Part shown: positions 8,557 through 15,731 of the stretch, one piece after another
How the letters are laid out: each line of letters begins with the position of its first letter
Position numbering within the stretch: position 1 is the first letter of the stretch
DNA from: Mycobacterium sp. ITM-2016-00316
Lineage (GTDB): Bacteria > Actinomycetota > Actinomycetes > Mycobacteriales > Mycobacteriaceae
Direction: 5' to 3'
DNA length: 64,000 nucleotides
NCBI RefSeq assembly: GCF_002968335.2
Contig: NZ_CP134398.1
Location: 930,001-994,000 of the forward strand
Translations under genes and position numbers: made by a program
The notes under the pieces: generated by a model
What the model was told of the DNA's origin: nothing
Databases searched by the model: none
What the model saw: only the letters and a program-made list of their open reading frames with translations

Positions 8557-9453
8557 TCAGACCGAGAAGTTCGACTTGAGCTCGCCGATGATGTCATCCC
8601 AGAGCGGTTCTGGCAGTTCATGTCCCATACCGTCGAAGAGCACCAGCCGTGCCCCGGGAATGGCCCGGGCGATCGCGCGGCCACCGGACGGGCGCATCAG
8701 CTTGTCGGCCTTTCCGTGGATGACCACCGTCGGCGCACTGGTCTGACGGTTGTAGGGCAGCAGGCTGCCGCTGCCCAGGATGGCCGCGAACTGCCTGCCG
8801 ACACCGGCCGGGCAGTAGGACCGCTCGTAGCTCTCGATGGCGTCGGCGCGCGCCTTGTCCTCGGGCACCGGGAAACCGGGGCTGCCGATGATGCGCGTCA
8901 TCCGGATCGTGTTCGCGATCACCGCATCCCGGCTGGTGTCGGCGGGCTTCTGCAGCAGCGCCAGCAGCTGACGGGGGCCCGGCGGTGGCAGCAGCGCCCG
9001 GTTGTTGGAGGAGAAGATCACCCCGAGAGACCGCGTCCTGGCGGCATGCCGGGCGGCGAACACCTGGGCGATCATCCCGCCCATGGAGCCGCCCACGACA
9101 TGCGCCCGGTCGAGCCCGAGGTGGTCGAGCAGCGCGGCGGCGTCATCGGCCATGTCTTCCAGGGTGTAGCCGGCCGGGCTCTTGACGCCCACGAGTGAGC
9201 GCGCCATCCGGGGGATCAGCGGGGCGCCGCTGTGCGCGCCGGGCAGCTTCGAGGACAACCCGACATCACGGTTGTCGAAGCGGATGACGCGCAGGCCCTG
9301 GTTGACCAATTTCTCGCAGAAATCCTTGCGCCACAACACGAGTTGCGCGCCAAGGCCCATGATCAGCAGGACCGCCGGATCGTCCTCGTTGCCGAAATCC
9401 TCGTAGACGATGTCCAGATCGCCGGACTTGGCGGTGCCGGTGCGGGCAATCAC
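8557..9453 (-). CDS. lipG: alpha/beta hydrolase, LipG-like
   Basis: A protein of 298 aa from the GTG at 9453. An alpha/beta-hydrolase fold is evident: the oxyanion region LLIMGLGAQLVLW, the RFDNRDVGLSS strand, the nucleophile elbow GGSMGG (serine near residue 117), an aspartate in HGKADKL and the histidine in GMGHELPE. The order (cyclopropane synthase, hydrolase, ABC1 kinase) matches the mmaA-lipG-Rv0647c neighbourhood of M. tuberculosis, where lipG is annotated as a lipase/esterase. The start codon overlaps the stop of the upstream ABC1 gene (GTGA), so the two are translationally coupled. The natural substrate is unknown. Confidence 0.85.
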   Translation of the reverse strand: MIARTGTAKSGDLDIVYEDFGNEDDPAVLLIMGLGAQLVLWRKDFCEKLVNQGLRVIRFDNRDVGLSSKLPGAHSGAPLIPRMARSLVGVKSPAGYTLEDMADDAAALLDHLGLDRAHVVGGSMGGMIAQVFAARHAARTRSLGVIFSSNNRALLPPPGPRQLLALLQKPADTSRDAVIANTIRMTRIIGSPGFPVPEDKARADAIESYERSYCPAGVGRQFAAILGSGSLLPYNRQTSAPTVVIHGKADKLMRPSGGRAIARAIPGARLVLFDGMGHELPEPLWDDIIGELKSNFSV

Positions 9454-10802
9454 TCCTGGCCCGCCTTGTGTTCCCTGCTGACCTCGACCATGAAGTTGGC
9501 GAAGTATCCGGTGAGCTGCGGGTCGCTCATCATCTGCCAGCGCGGGGCGAGCAGCTTCATGTACCGCTCCACGTAGAGGAACTGCTTGCCGATCAGCACC
9601 AGTTCACGGGGCAACTTGACGTCATACGCGTCGGCCAGCGTGGAGAGCTGCTTGCCGATATCGGCATAGCTCATATCGCCCAGCGACGACATGGTCAGCG
9701 GGGTGGTGAACTTCTCCAGGTCCTTGGCGGCCTGGGCCTCCGGTTTCACGGTGCCCACCGCGCCCATCATGACCACGATCTTTCCGGCCGCCGCGTGATC
9801 CTTCTTCACCAGCAGTGCGTGCACGAGTTCGCGCAGCAGCCAACGGGTCCGCGGATCGATACGGCCCATGATGCCGAAGTCGAAGAACACGATCTTGCCG
9901 TCGTCGTCGACATACAGGTTGCCGGCGTGCAGGTCGCCGTGGAACAGGCCGTGCCGCAGCCCGCCCTCGAACACGCTGAACAGCAAGGCCTTCACCAGCT
10001 GCTCGCCGTCGAAGCCCTTCTTGCGGATGGCCGCGACATCGTCTACCCGCACCCCCTGAATGCGCTCCATCGTGAGTACGCGCTCGCTGGTCAGGTCCCA
10101 ATACACCTGGGGCACACGGATATTGGCACCCAGCGGGGACGCGTGCATATGCGCCACCCAGGCGTCCATGGACTGGGCCTCCAGTCGGAAGTCCAGCTCC
10201 TCGGCCAGGTTGTCGGCGAAGTCGGCCACCACGTCCTGGGCGGAAAGCCGCTGCCCGAGCTTCGCGAACTCGACCAGACGCGCCCCGCGCTTGAGGATCT
10301 GCAGGTCCGCGGCCACCCGGCGGCGGATACCCGGGCGCTGGATCTTGACCACGACCTCCTCGCCCGAATGCAGCGTCGCATAGTGCACCTGCGCGATGGA
10401 GGCCGAGGCGAACGGCTTCTCGTCGAACGATTTGAACAGGTTCTGCGGGGTGTCGCCCAGGTCCTCTTTGAAGAGCTTGTGCACCTGTTGGAGATTGGCC
10501 GGCGGGACCCGGTCCAGCAGGCTCCGGAACTCCCGGCTCAGCGGCTCCCCGAAGGCGCCCGGGCTGGACGCGATGATCTGCCCGAACTTGACGTAGGTGG
10601 GTCCCAGATCGGCGAAGGTCTGCGGGATCTGCTTGGCGATCTTCTGCTGCAGTGAACCCTTGCCGATCAGGTTTCCGGCCACTCGGGCGCCGGTGCGGGT
10701 GATCTGCCAGCCCGTCGCGCCGATGCGGGCGGCCTCGACCGGCAGCGGCACCCGATCCAGCCTTGCGGGCTCACGGTGCTTGGTCTTCGGCGTAGAACTC
10801 AT
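9450..10802 (-). CDS. ABC1/AarF (UbiB-COQ8-like) atypical kinase
   Basis: A protein of 450 aa, start ATG at 10802. It has the diagnostic ABC1 features: the KxGQ motif in FADLGPTYVKFGQIIASSPG (about residue 70), an Ala-rich nucleotide loop region with ASIAQVHYATL, VVKIQRPGI, the catalytic-loop equivalent HGLFHGDLHAGNL and the metal-binding FFDFGIMGRID. Family members support isoprenoid-lipid and quinone metabolism. Mycobacteria use menaquinone and lack ubiquinone, so the client lipid here is open. It is the orthologue, by position, of M. tuberculosis Rv0647c. It is coupled to lipG downstream. Confidence 0.9.
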   Translation of the reverse strand: MSSTPKTKHREPARLDRVPLPVEAARIGATGWQITRTGARVAGNLIGKGSLQQKIAKQIPQTFADLGPTYVKFGQIIASSPGAFGEPLSREFRSLLDRVPPANLQQVHKLFKEDLGDTPQNLFKSFDEKPFASASIAQVHYATLHSGEEVVVKIQRPGIRRRVAADLQILKRGARLVEFAKLGQRLSAQDVVADFADNLAEELDFRLEAQSMDAWVAHMHASPLGANIRVPQVYWDLTSERVLTMERIQGVRVDDVAAIRKKGFDGEQLVKALLFSVFEGGLRHGLFHGDLHAGNLYVDDDGKIVFFDFGIMGRIDPRTRWLLRELVHALLVKKDHAAAGKIVVMMGAVGTVKPEAQAAKDLEKFTTPLTMSSLGDMSYADIGKQLSTLADAYDVKLPRELVLIGKQFLYVERYMKLLAPRWQMMSDPQLTGYFANFMVEVSREHKAGQE

Positions 10803-10857
10803 CCCTGCAGTGTCTCAAAACCCGCGGTACCACCCAAGAATGTGTCTCGCATCACAC

Positions 10858-11847
10858 TCACACGAAGCTGTGCTCGATGGCGTCGCGGCTGAGTGCGGGG
10901 TCGCTACCCAGCATGTATGCCGGCTCGGTGTGCGCGCAGGTGGTGCCGTCCGCCACCCGGGCCTGGGCCTGGCGGAACTCCGGGGTGGCGCCTGCCGCGG
11001 TGTGCAGACCGTTGATGACCGACCAGACCGCGGCGCGCCGGGCGGCCCGCTCGATGGGATTCGGGTTGGTATGCCCGATCAGCTGCTTGGCCCACGTGGG
11101 CATGGTGTCGCGGATGGCCCAGTCCACCGCGGCCTGCGGCATCGGCAGGTTGGAGCCGGTGGCCATCGCCGCCCCGTGGGTGAGCGCCAGGCGCGGCAGA
11201 TAGGAGTGCAGGCACTCCAGGGTCTCGGCCTTGGTGGTGGGCAGATCGGTGCCGCCCAGGGCGTGCCCGACGCGGATGAACTCGCCGTAGTAGCGGTCGA
11301 GCTTCTTACCGCGCAACGGGTTCGGGTGGTAGATCTCGTGCGCGGTCGCGATGCCCCACACCACGGTGGCGTAGTTCCAGCGCAGCCAGTCCGGGTCGTC
11401 GGCGTCATAGACCGCGCCGTCGGGGCGGGTGCCCTTGATGGTGTGGTGCATCGAGCGCACGATCTTGGCCATCCGCTCGGCGGTCTCGGTGTTGCCGTAC
11501 GCGGTGCCGATGAAGAATGCGATGGAATGCCCGAGCCGTACCGCGGCCCCCTTGGGGTCGATGACCGGGATCGCGTTGCCCTGGTCATCGCGCTTCACCA
11601 ACCGCGAATGGTGCATGCCCATCCAGTAGATGGACGGGTCGAGGCGCTCGATGTAGGCCGCGCACTGCAGCCCGAAGATCAGCGCCTCGGTGTGGGAGTG
11701 CACGTGCCAGACCGCGCTGCCCGGTCCGAACCAGCCCGGATCGCCCGCCGGTTCGGCGAACTCCATGCCGCGGAAGTAGTGCTTGCGGATGTCCTGGTCG
11801 AACTTGCGCTGCAGCATCTGCTCGAGCGCCTGGTGCGGCATGTCCAT
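10858..11847 (-). CDS. oxygenase MpaB family protein (DUF2236)
   Basis: A protein of 329 aa from the ATG at 11847. The sequence carries the DUF2236/MpaB pattern: FGPGSAVWHVHSHTEALIFG near the N-terminus, MHHTIKG, WNYATVVWGIATAHEIYHPN in the centre and HALGGTDLPTTKAET. Related proteins (latex-clearing oxygenase Lcp, MpaB) bind b-type heme and cleave or oxidise hydrophobic substrates, and the conserved His residues here could be heme ligands. It is divergent from a TetR regulator with an operator-rich 91-bp gap, which suggests repression by that protein. The substrate is unknown. Confidence 0.85.
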   Translation of the reverse strand: MDMPHQALEQMLQRKFDQDIRKHYFRGMEFAEPAGDPGWFGPGSAVWHVHSHTEALIFGLQCAAYIERLDPSIYWMGMHHSRLVKRDDQGNAIPVIDPKGAAVRLGHSIAFFIGTAYGNTETAERMAKIVRSMHHTIKGTRPDGAVYDADDPDWLRWNYATVVWGIATAHEIYHPNPLRGKKLDRYYGEFIRVGHALGGTDLPTTKAETLECLHSYLPRLALTHGAAMATGSNLPMPQAAVDWAIRDTMPTWAKQLIGHTNPNPIERAARRAAVWSVINGLHTAAGATPEFRQAQARVADGTTCAHTEPAYMLGSDPALSRDAIEHSFV

Positions 11848-11860
11848 GCCGAGCCCCTTA

Positions 11861-11924
11861 TCTGGTCACGTCTATCTGGTCACATCTGTAGCCAGAATAG
11901 CCTTTGGCTACGGCCGTGACCAGA
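11861..11924. promoter_or_regulatory. operator-like repeats between oxygenase and TetR genes
   Basis: TCTGGTCAC occurs at 11861-11869 and 11875-11883, and its reverse complement GTGACCAGA at 11916-11924. Nested between them is a perfect 7-bp inverted repeat, GTAGCCA (11888-11894) and TGGCTAC (11905-11911). The cluster fills the gap between the divergent MpaB and TetR genes and is a strong candidate for the TetR binding region. Confidence 0.6.
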
Positions 11925-11938
11925 ACTAGTCTGAGTGG

Positions 11939-12526
11939 ATGACTCGGTGGGCTGGTGTCGCTCTGATCGACCGGCGCGCCGAGCGGCGTGGGCTCCTGAT
12001 CGACGCCGCCTACGCGTTGTTCGGCGACGGCGGTGAGGCCGCGCTGACGGTGCGTTCGGTGTGTCGTGCCTGCGGCTTGAACACCCGCTACTTCTACGAG
12101 AGCTTCGCCGACACCGACGAGCTGCTCGGTGCCGTGTTCGACAAGGTGTCCGCCGAGCTCGGGGTAGAGGTGGACGCGGCGATCACGGCGGTCGGCGAGT
12201 CACCGACCGCGCGCACCCGGGCCGGGATGGCGGCGGTGCTCGGCTTCAGCTCCGCCGACCCGAGGCGGGGCCGGGTGCTGTTCACCGACGCCCGCGCGAA
12301 CCCGGTGCTGACCGCGCGCCGGGCGGCCCTGCAGGACGCATTGCTCGCCGCGGTGCTGGAGGAGGGTTCGCGGCTGCACCCGGGCTCGAATCCGGTCGCG
12401 ACACGCATCGGCGCGGCGCTGTACACCGGGGCGATGGCCGAGCTGGCCCAGCAGTGGCTCTCCGGCGCCCTGGGCGATGATCTCGACGTCGTGGTAACTG
12501 CGGCCCTGCACTTCTTCCGCCGCTGA
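11939..12526 (+). CDS. TetR-family transcriptional regulator
   Basis: A protein of 195 aa. The N-terminal HTH is typical: RRGLLIDAAYALFGDGGEAA, LTVRSVCRACGLNTRYFYES and FADTDELLGAVFDKV. The C-terminal all-helical ligand domain is not assignable to a known ligand class. It is divergent from the MpaB-type oxygenase gene, and the intervening repeats suggest it represses both genes. The stop is followed by the first palindromic repeat at 12547-12610. Confidence 0.85.
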   Translation: MTRWAGVALIDRRAERRGLLIDAAYALFGDGGEAALTVRSVCRACGLNTRYFYESFADTDELLGAVFDKVSAELGVEVDAAITAVGESPTARTRAGMAAVLGFSSADPRRGRVLFTDARANPVLTARRAALQDALLAAVLEEGSRLHPGSNPVATRIGAALYTGAMAELAQQWLSGALGDDLDVVVTAALHFFRR

Positions 12527-12546
12527 CCCCCCTGCCTGCCTATTTT

Positions 12547-12610
12547 GCGGCGAAACTCGCGTACCCGGGGCTCGCGATGGGTCTTGAGGCCCGGGTACGC
12601 GAGTTTCGCC
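12547..12610. repeat. long palindromic repeat, copy 1
   Basis: Left arm GGCGAAACTCGCGTACCCGG from 12549 and right arm CCGGGTACGCGAGTTTCGCC at 12591-12610 are reverse complements, and the pairing extends inward with one mismatch. The loop is about 20 nt. The same arms recur at 13505-13566 and 48255-48320 with unrelated loops. Here the element lies between two genes in the same direction, so it is not just a terminator between convergent genes. Confidence 0.85.
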
Positions 12611-12654
12611 AACTTGAGTGGAGCCGATTTCGGCCCTGCTGCGTCCAACAAGAC

Positions 12655-13503
12655 ATGGCCATTCCCATTCTCGGAGCTGACGCGTTGGCCGGCGGCCTAC
12701 TCACCCCGGACCAACTGCGTCACCGCTACAGGCCCGTCTTCCGCGGTGTCTACCTTCTGAAAGATCACCGGCCAACGCTGTTCGAACGGATCGCCGCCGC
12801 CCGTCTGGCCGTGCCGCACGCGGTGATCGCGGGCACCGCGGCATCAGCGCTGCACGGGGCGAAGTGGGTGGATGACGACGTGACCATCGACCTGATCGGA
12901 CGTTGCCGGCCACAGCCGGGTCTCAAGGGGCGAGAGGAGACGTTGTGCGAGGGCGAAGCGACGACAGTACGGGGGATTCCGGTGACCACACCCGCTCGCA
13001 CGGCATTCGACCTCGGCCGGCGACTCGAGCGGGTTCCGGCCATCAAGCGGATGGACGCGCTGATGAATGCGTCGCCGTTTGCGGTCGAAGACGTCATGCT
13101 GTTGACCAAGGTGCACCCGCGTGCGCGCGGTCTGGTCAACCTTCGGGAGGTTCTGCCTCATGTCGATGGCGGGGCCGAGTCTCCTCAGGAGAGCTGGCTG
13201 CGCATGCTGTTCGTCGACGCCGGATTGCCCAGGCCGACAACACAGTTCGTCGTGTACACCGCCGACGGCCGCTACATCAAGCGTCTCGACATGGTGTGGG
13301 AGAAATACAAGGTCGGTGTCGAGTACGACGGGGAACAGCATCTGACCGATCGCACGGTGTATGCCCGCGATGTGTGGGTCGGTCGGGAACTGCAGAGGAT
13401 GCGATGGCACCTCATGAGAGCGGTCAAGGAAGACCGTGGCGACGATCTCGTCGCGCACGCCCGCACGGTGTTGATCGCCCGCGGCTGGGATGGCCGTCCG
13501 TAG
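12655..13503 (+). CDS. AbiEi-like HTH plus DUF559/Vsr-like nuclease-domain protein
   Basis: A protein of 282 aa from the ATG at 12655. Earlier in-frame codons run back into the palindrome, and family-like sequence starts at MAIPILGADALAGG. Residues 10-35 (LLTPDQLRHRYRPVFRGVYL) resemble the N-terminal DNA-binding segment of AbiEi-type antitoxins. The C-terminal third has a PD-(D/E)XK/Vsr-like pattern: an early Glu in SPQESWLRMLF, Asp212 in KRLDMVW, Glu223 and Asp225 in VGVEYDGEQH, and His229. The catalytic residues look intact. Proteins of this build are frequent in mycobacteria with no assigned role. The gene is bracketed by two copies of the same palindrome, one 45 bp before the start and one directly after the stop. 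Confidence 0.75.
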   Translation: MAIPILGADALAGGLLTPDQLRHRYRPVFRGVYLLKDHRPTLFERIAAARLAVPHAVIAGTAASALHGAKWVDDDVTIDLIGRCRPQPGLKGREETLCEGEATTVRGIPVTTPARTAFDLGRRLERVPAIKRMDALMNASPFAVEDVMLLTKVHPRARGLVNLREVLPHVDGGAESPQESWLRMLFVDAGLPRPTTQFVVYTADGRYIKRLDMVWEKYKVGVEYDGEQHLTDRTVYARDVWVGRELQRMRWHLMRAVKEDRGDDLVAHARTVLIARGWDGRP

Positions 13504-13504
13504 C

Positions 13505-13566
13505 GGCGAAACTCGCGTACCCGGGGTTGGTTGGGCCGTGAAAACCCCGGGTACGCGAGTTTCGCC
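13505..13566. repeat. long palindromic repeat, copy 2
   Basis: Perfect 24-bp arms (13505-13528 and 13543-13566) with a 14-nt loop, starting 1 nt after the stop of the nuclease-domain gene and ending 15 nt before the stop of the convergent DinB gene. The core arm equals that of the copies at 12547 and 48255. It could act as a bidirectional terminator, but there is no T run, and its repeated exact sequence suggests more than a generic hairpin. Confidence 0.85.
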
Positions 13567-13581
13567 ACCAACAAGGGGCGT

Positions 13582-14184
13582 CTAGGAAACGGCTTCCGTG
13601 CCCCACGGCGTCAGCCACTCGGTCGCCGGCCAGCCCTCCAGACCCGCCAGCAGCTCGTACAGCGTCGCGCCGTCGATGCTCTCCCGGATGATGTCGCCCT
13701 GACCGGCGTGGCGGGCCAGTTCCTCGATCATGTGGAAGATCACCCAGCGCACCGACCACGCCGGCACATCCTTCGGAAACCACGGCACGTGCTGCGGAAT
13801 CGGCACGGCCGCAGACAGATCCGCGGTCTCGATGAGCCGGATGGTCTCGGCGTTCTGCTCCTCGAACTTCGCCAGGATCTGGGCCAGCGTCTCGTCCTCA
13901 CCCATGACGAACTCGTCGCCGTAGTCGGCGGCCTGCTCCTCCATCGGCCGCTTGTCACCCTCGGTCATGTCCGGGGCGGCCGCGACGCGTTCCATCCACC
14001 CGGCCTGACACGACGTGACGTGCTTGATCAGCCCGCCGATCGACAGCGAGCTCACCGACGGCGCGGAACGCGCCTGCTCATCGGTGAGCCCGAAGGCGAT
14101 GGCGTGAAACGCGTACTGCTGGGCGGCGACGTACTCCTTGAGGCCGGCGCGCTCGTCGGCGATCGGCGGGGGCATTGCGGGCAT
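13582..14184 (-). CDS. DinB/DUF664 family protein 1
   Basis: A protein of 200 aa from the ATG at 14184. The four-helix DinB/mycothiol-transferase-like fold is suggested by FHAIAFGLTDEQARSAPS, SIGGLIKHVTSCQAGWMERV (first metal His) and VRWVIFHMIEELARHAGQGD (two more His). These would form the usual divalent-metal triad. Family members are thiol-dependent transferases or of unknown function. It is the second gene of a minus-strand pair, starting 1 nt after the stop of the other DinB gene, so translation is probably coupled. Confidence 0.85.
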   Translation of the reverse strand: MPAMPPPIADERAGLKEYVAAQQYAFHAIAFGLTDEQARSAPSVSSLSIGGLIKHVTSCQAGWMERVAAAPDMTEGDKRPMEEQAADYGDEFVMGEDETLAQILAKFEEQNAETIRLIETADLSAAVPIPQHVPWFPKDVPAWSVRWVIFHMIEELARHAGQGDIIRESIDGATLYELLAGLEGWPATEWLTPWGTEAVS

Positions 14185-14185
14185 A

Positions 14186-14701
14186 TCAGTTCTCCTTCAT
14201 ATGGGTGTACAGATCTCGGAGCAGAGCGATTTCGGCGCCGTGGTGGATGACCTCACGGTTGATGTGCAGCACCAGCACGGACATCGGTTCATCGGCGTAC
14301 GGGCCCTCGGCCGGTCCGCACGGGCGGTTCAGATCGTCATCGGAGAGCGCACGCACCCCGGCGGTCCACCGCTGGTATTCGGTGTCCAGCTGGGCCAGCG
14401 CGGTCGCGGCGTCGGTGGCGTAGGGCCAGCTCTCGTAGTCCGCGGCCGGGCCGCCGAAATGCGAGTGGTTGCGCATCGCGAATACGCCGATGATCACGTG
14501 CGCCAGCCGCCAGGCGATAGTGGTGAAGGGTGTCGGCTCCGGCTCTGGATAGACGAAGTCGACGCCGCCGTCGGGATGCACGGTCCAGCAGCCGGGCACC
14601 GGCTGCCAGAAGTACTCGTCATCGGAGAGGCCGTCCAGTCGGGGCCGCAGCTGGTGGGACCAGTGGAAGTCCAGCTGATCGGCGAGGAGGTCGGTGTTCA
14701 T
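14186..14701 (-). CDS. DinB family protein 2
   Basis: A protein of 171 aa from the ATG at 14701; the frame is open upstream but runs into the operator and the divergent gene. It contains LDFHWSHQLRPRLDGLSDDE and EYFWQPVPGCWTVH near the N-terminus, IAWRLAHVIIGVFAMRN and the C-terminal VLHINREVIHHGAEIALLRD, giving the histidines of a DinB metal site. It is the first gene of the two-gene DinB unit and divergent from the WYL regulator across a perfect palindrome at 14723-14741, so it is probably a target of that regulator. The substrate is unknown. Confidence 0.85.
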   Translation of the reverse strand: MNTDLLADQLDFHWSHQLRPRLDGLSDDEYFWQPVPGCWTVHPDGGVDFVYPEPEPTPFTTIAWRLAHVIIGVFAMRNHSHFGGPAADYESWPYATDAATALAQLDTEYQRWTAGVRALSDDDLNRPCGPAEGPYADEPMSVLVLHINREVIHHGAEIALLRDLYTHMKEN

Positions 14702-14722
14702 GAGTTCACTCTGACACCCATA

Positions 14723-14741
14723 TAGGACAGTTCCTGTCCTA
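14723..14741. promoter_or_regulatory. perfect palindrome, probable WYL-regulator operator
   Basis: TAGGACAGTTCCTGTCCTA is a perfect 8-3-8 inverted repeat located 22 bp from each flanking divergent start codon (14701 and 14763). This placement fits an operator controlling both the DinB pair and the WYL-type regulator gene. I see no other candidate site in the 61-bp gap. Confidence 0.75.
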
Positions 14742-14762
14742 AAAGTTCGGCAGACTGTGGAC

Positions 14763-15722
14763 ATGTCCGAAACCACCGCGCGCATCCTCCAGCTGCTCGG
14801 CCTCCTGCAGTCCCGGCGGGTGTGGACCTCCGAGGAACTGGCGCAGCGCCTGGCCGTCACCACCCGCAGCGTGCGCCGCGATGTCGAACGGCTGCGTGAC
14901 CTCGGGTATCCGGTGCACGCCAGCACGGGCCACGGCGGGGGCTACCAACTGGGCGCCGGCGCGGCGCTCCCACCGCTGCTGCTGGACCCCGAAGAGGCCG
15001 TCGCGATGGCGGTCTGCCTGCGGCTGGCCGCCGGCGGCAGCGTCGCCGGGGTGGGGGAGTCGGCGTTGCGCGCACTGTCCAAGCTGGACCAGGTGATGCC
15101 GGCGCGGTTGCGCTCGCAGGTCGCCGCCGTTCACGAGACCACGGTGACGCTGACCCCGACCAGCAAGGACGTGCCGGTGGACCCCGAGGTGCTGATGACC
15201 CTGGCGCGGGCCTGCCGCGACCACGAGCACGTCAACACCGGCTACACCGATATCCGGGGCAACGCCACCGCACGCCGGTTGGAGCCCTATCAGCTGGTCA
15301 CCACCGGTCGGCGCTGGTATCTGCTGACCTATGACCGCGACAAACAGGACTGGCGCAGCCTGCGCCTGGACCGGATGGCCGACGTTCGGGCGCTGGGCAG
15401 CACCTTCACCCCCCGCGACGCCCCCGACGCGGCGCAGTACGTGCAGCGCGCCATCACCAGCTCGCCGTACCGGTATGTGGCGCGTGTGCGGTACTTCGCC
15501 GCCCGCGATGTTGTGGCGCAGACCTTCTCGTCGGCATCGGTGCACATCGAAGCGGACGGACCCGATTCGTGCATCCTGACCACCGGCGCCGATGACCCGG
15601 CGGTGATGGCGCTCTACCTGGCCATGCCGGGCTGTGATTTCGAGGTGCTTGAGCCCGTCGAGGTGGCCGACGCGGTGCGAACCGCCGCCGAACGGCTCCG
15701 GAGGGCGGGCGCCCGAACGTAG
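14763..15722 (+). CDS. YafY-type HTH-WYL transcriptional regulator
   Basis: A protein of 319 aa from the ATG at 14763 (MSETTARILQLLGLLQSRRV). The N-terminal HTH_11 domain is clear (WTSEELAQRLAVTTRSVRRD). A central region and a WYL domain follow, around residues 165-215 (LVTTGRRWYLLTYD), where the WYL motif itself is visible. A C-terminal WCX-like segment comes last. WYL proteins sense small ligands or nucleic acids. It is divergent from two DinB genes, with the palindrome at 14723-14741 between, which makes a compact regulator-target module. Confidence 0.85.
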   Translation: MSETTARILQLLGLLQSRRVWTSEELAQRLAVTTRSVRRDVERLRDLGYPVHASTGHGGGYQLGAGAALPPLLLDPEEAVAMAVCLRLAAGGSVAGVGESALRALSKLDQVMPARLRSQVAAVHETTVTLTPTSKDVPVDPEVLMTLARACRDHEHVNTGYTDIRGNATARRLEPYQLVTTGRRWYLLTYDRDKQDWRSLRLDRMADVRALGSTFTPRDAPDAAQYVQRAITSSPYRYVARVRYFAARDVVAQTFSSASVHIEADGPDSCILTTGADDPAVMALYLAMPGCDFEVLEPVEVADAVRTAAERLRRAGART

Positions 15723-15731
15723 GGTGCCAGG

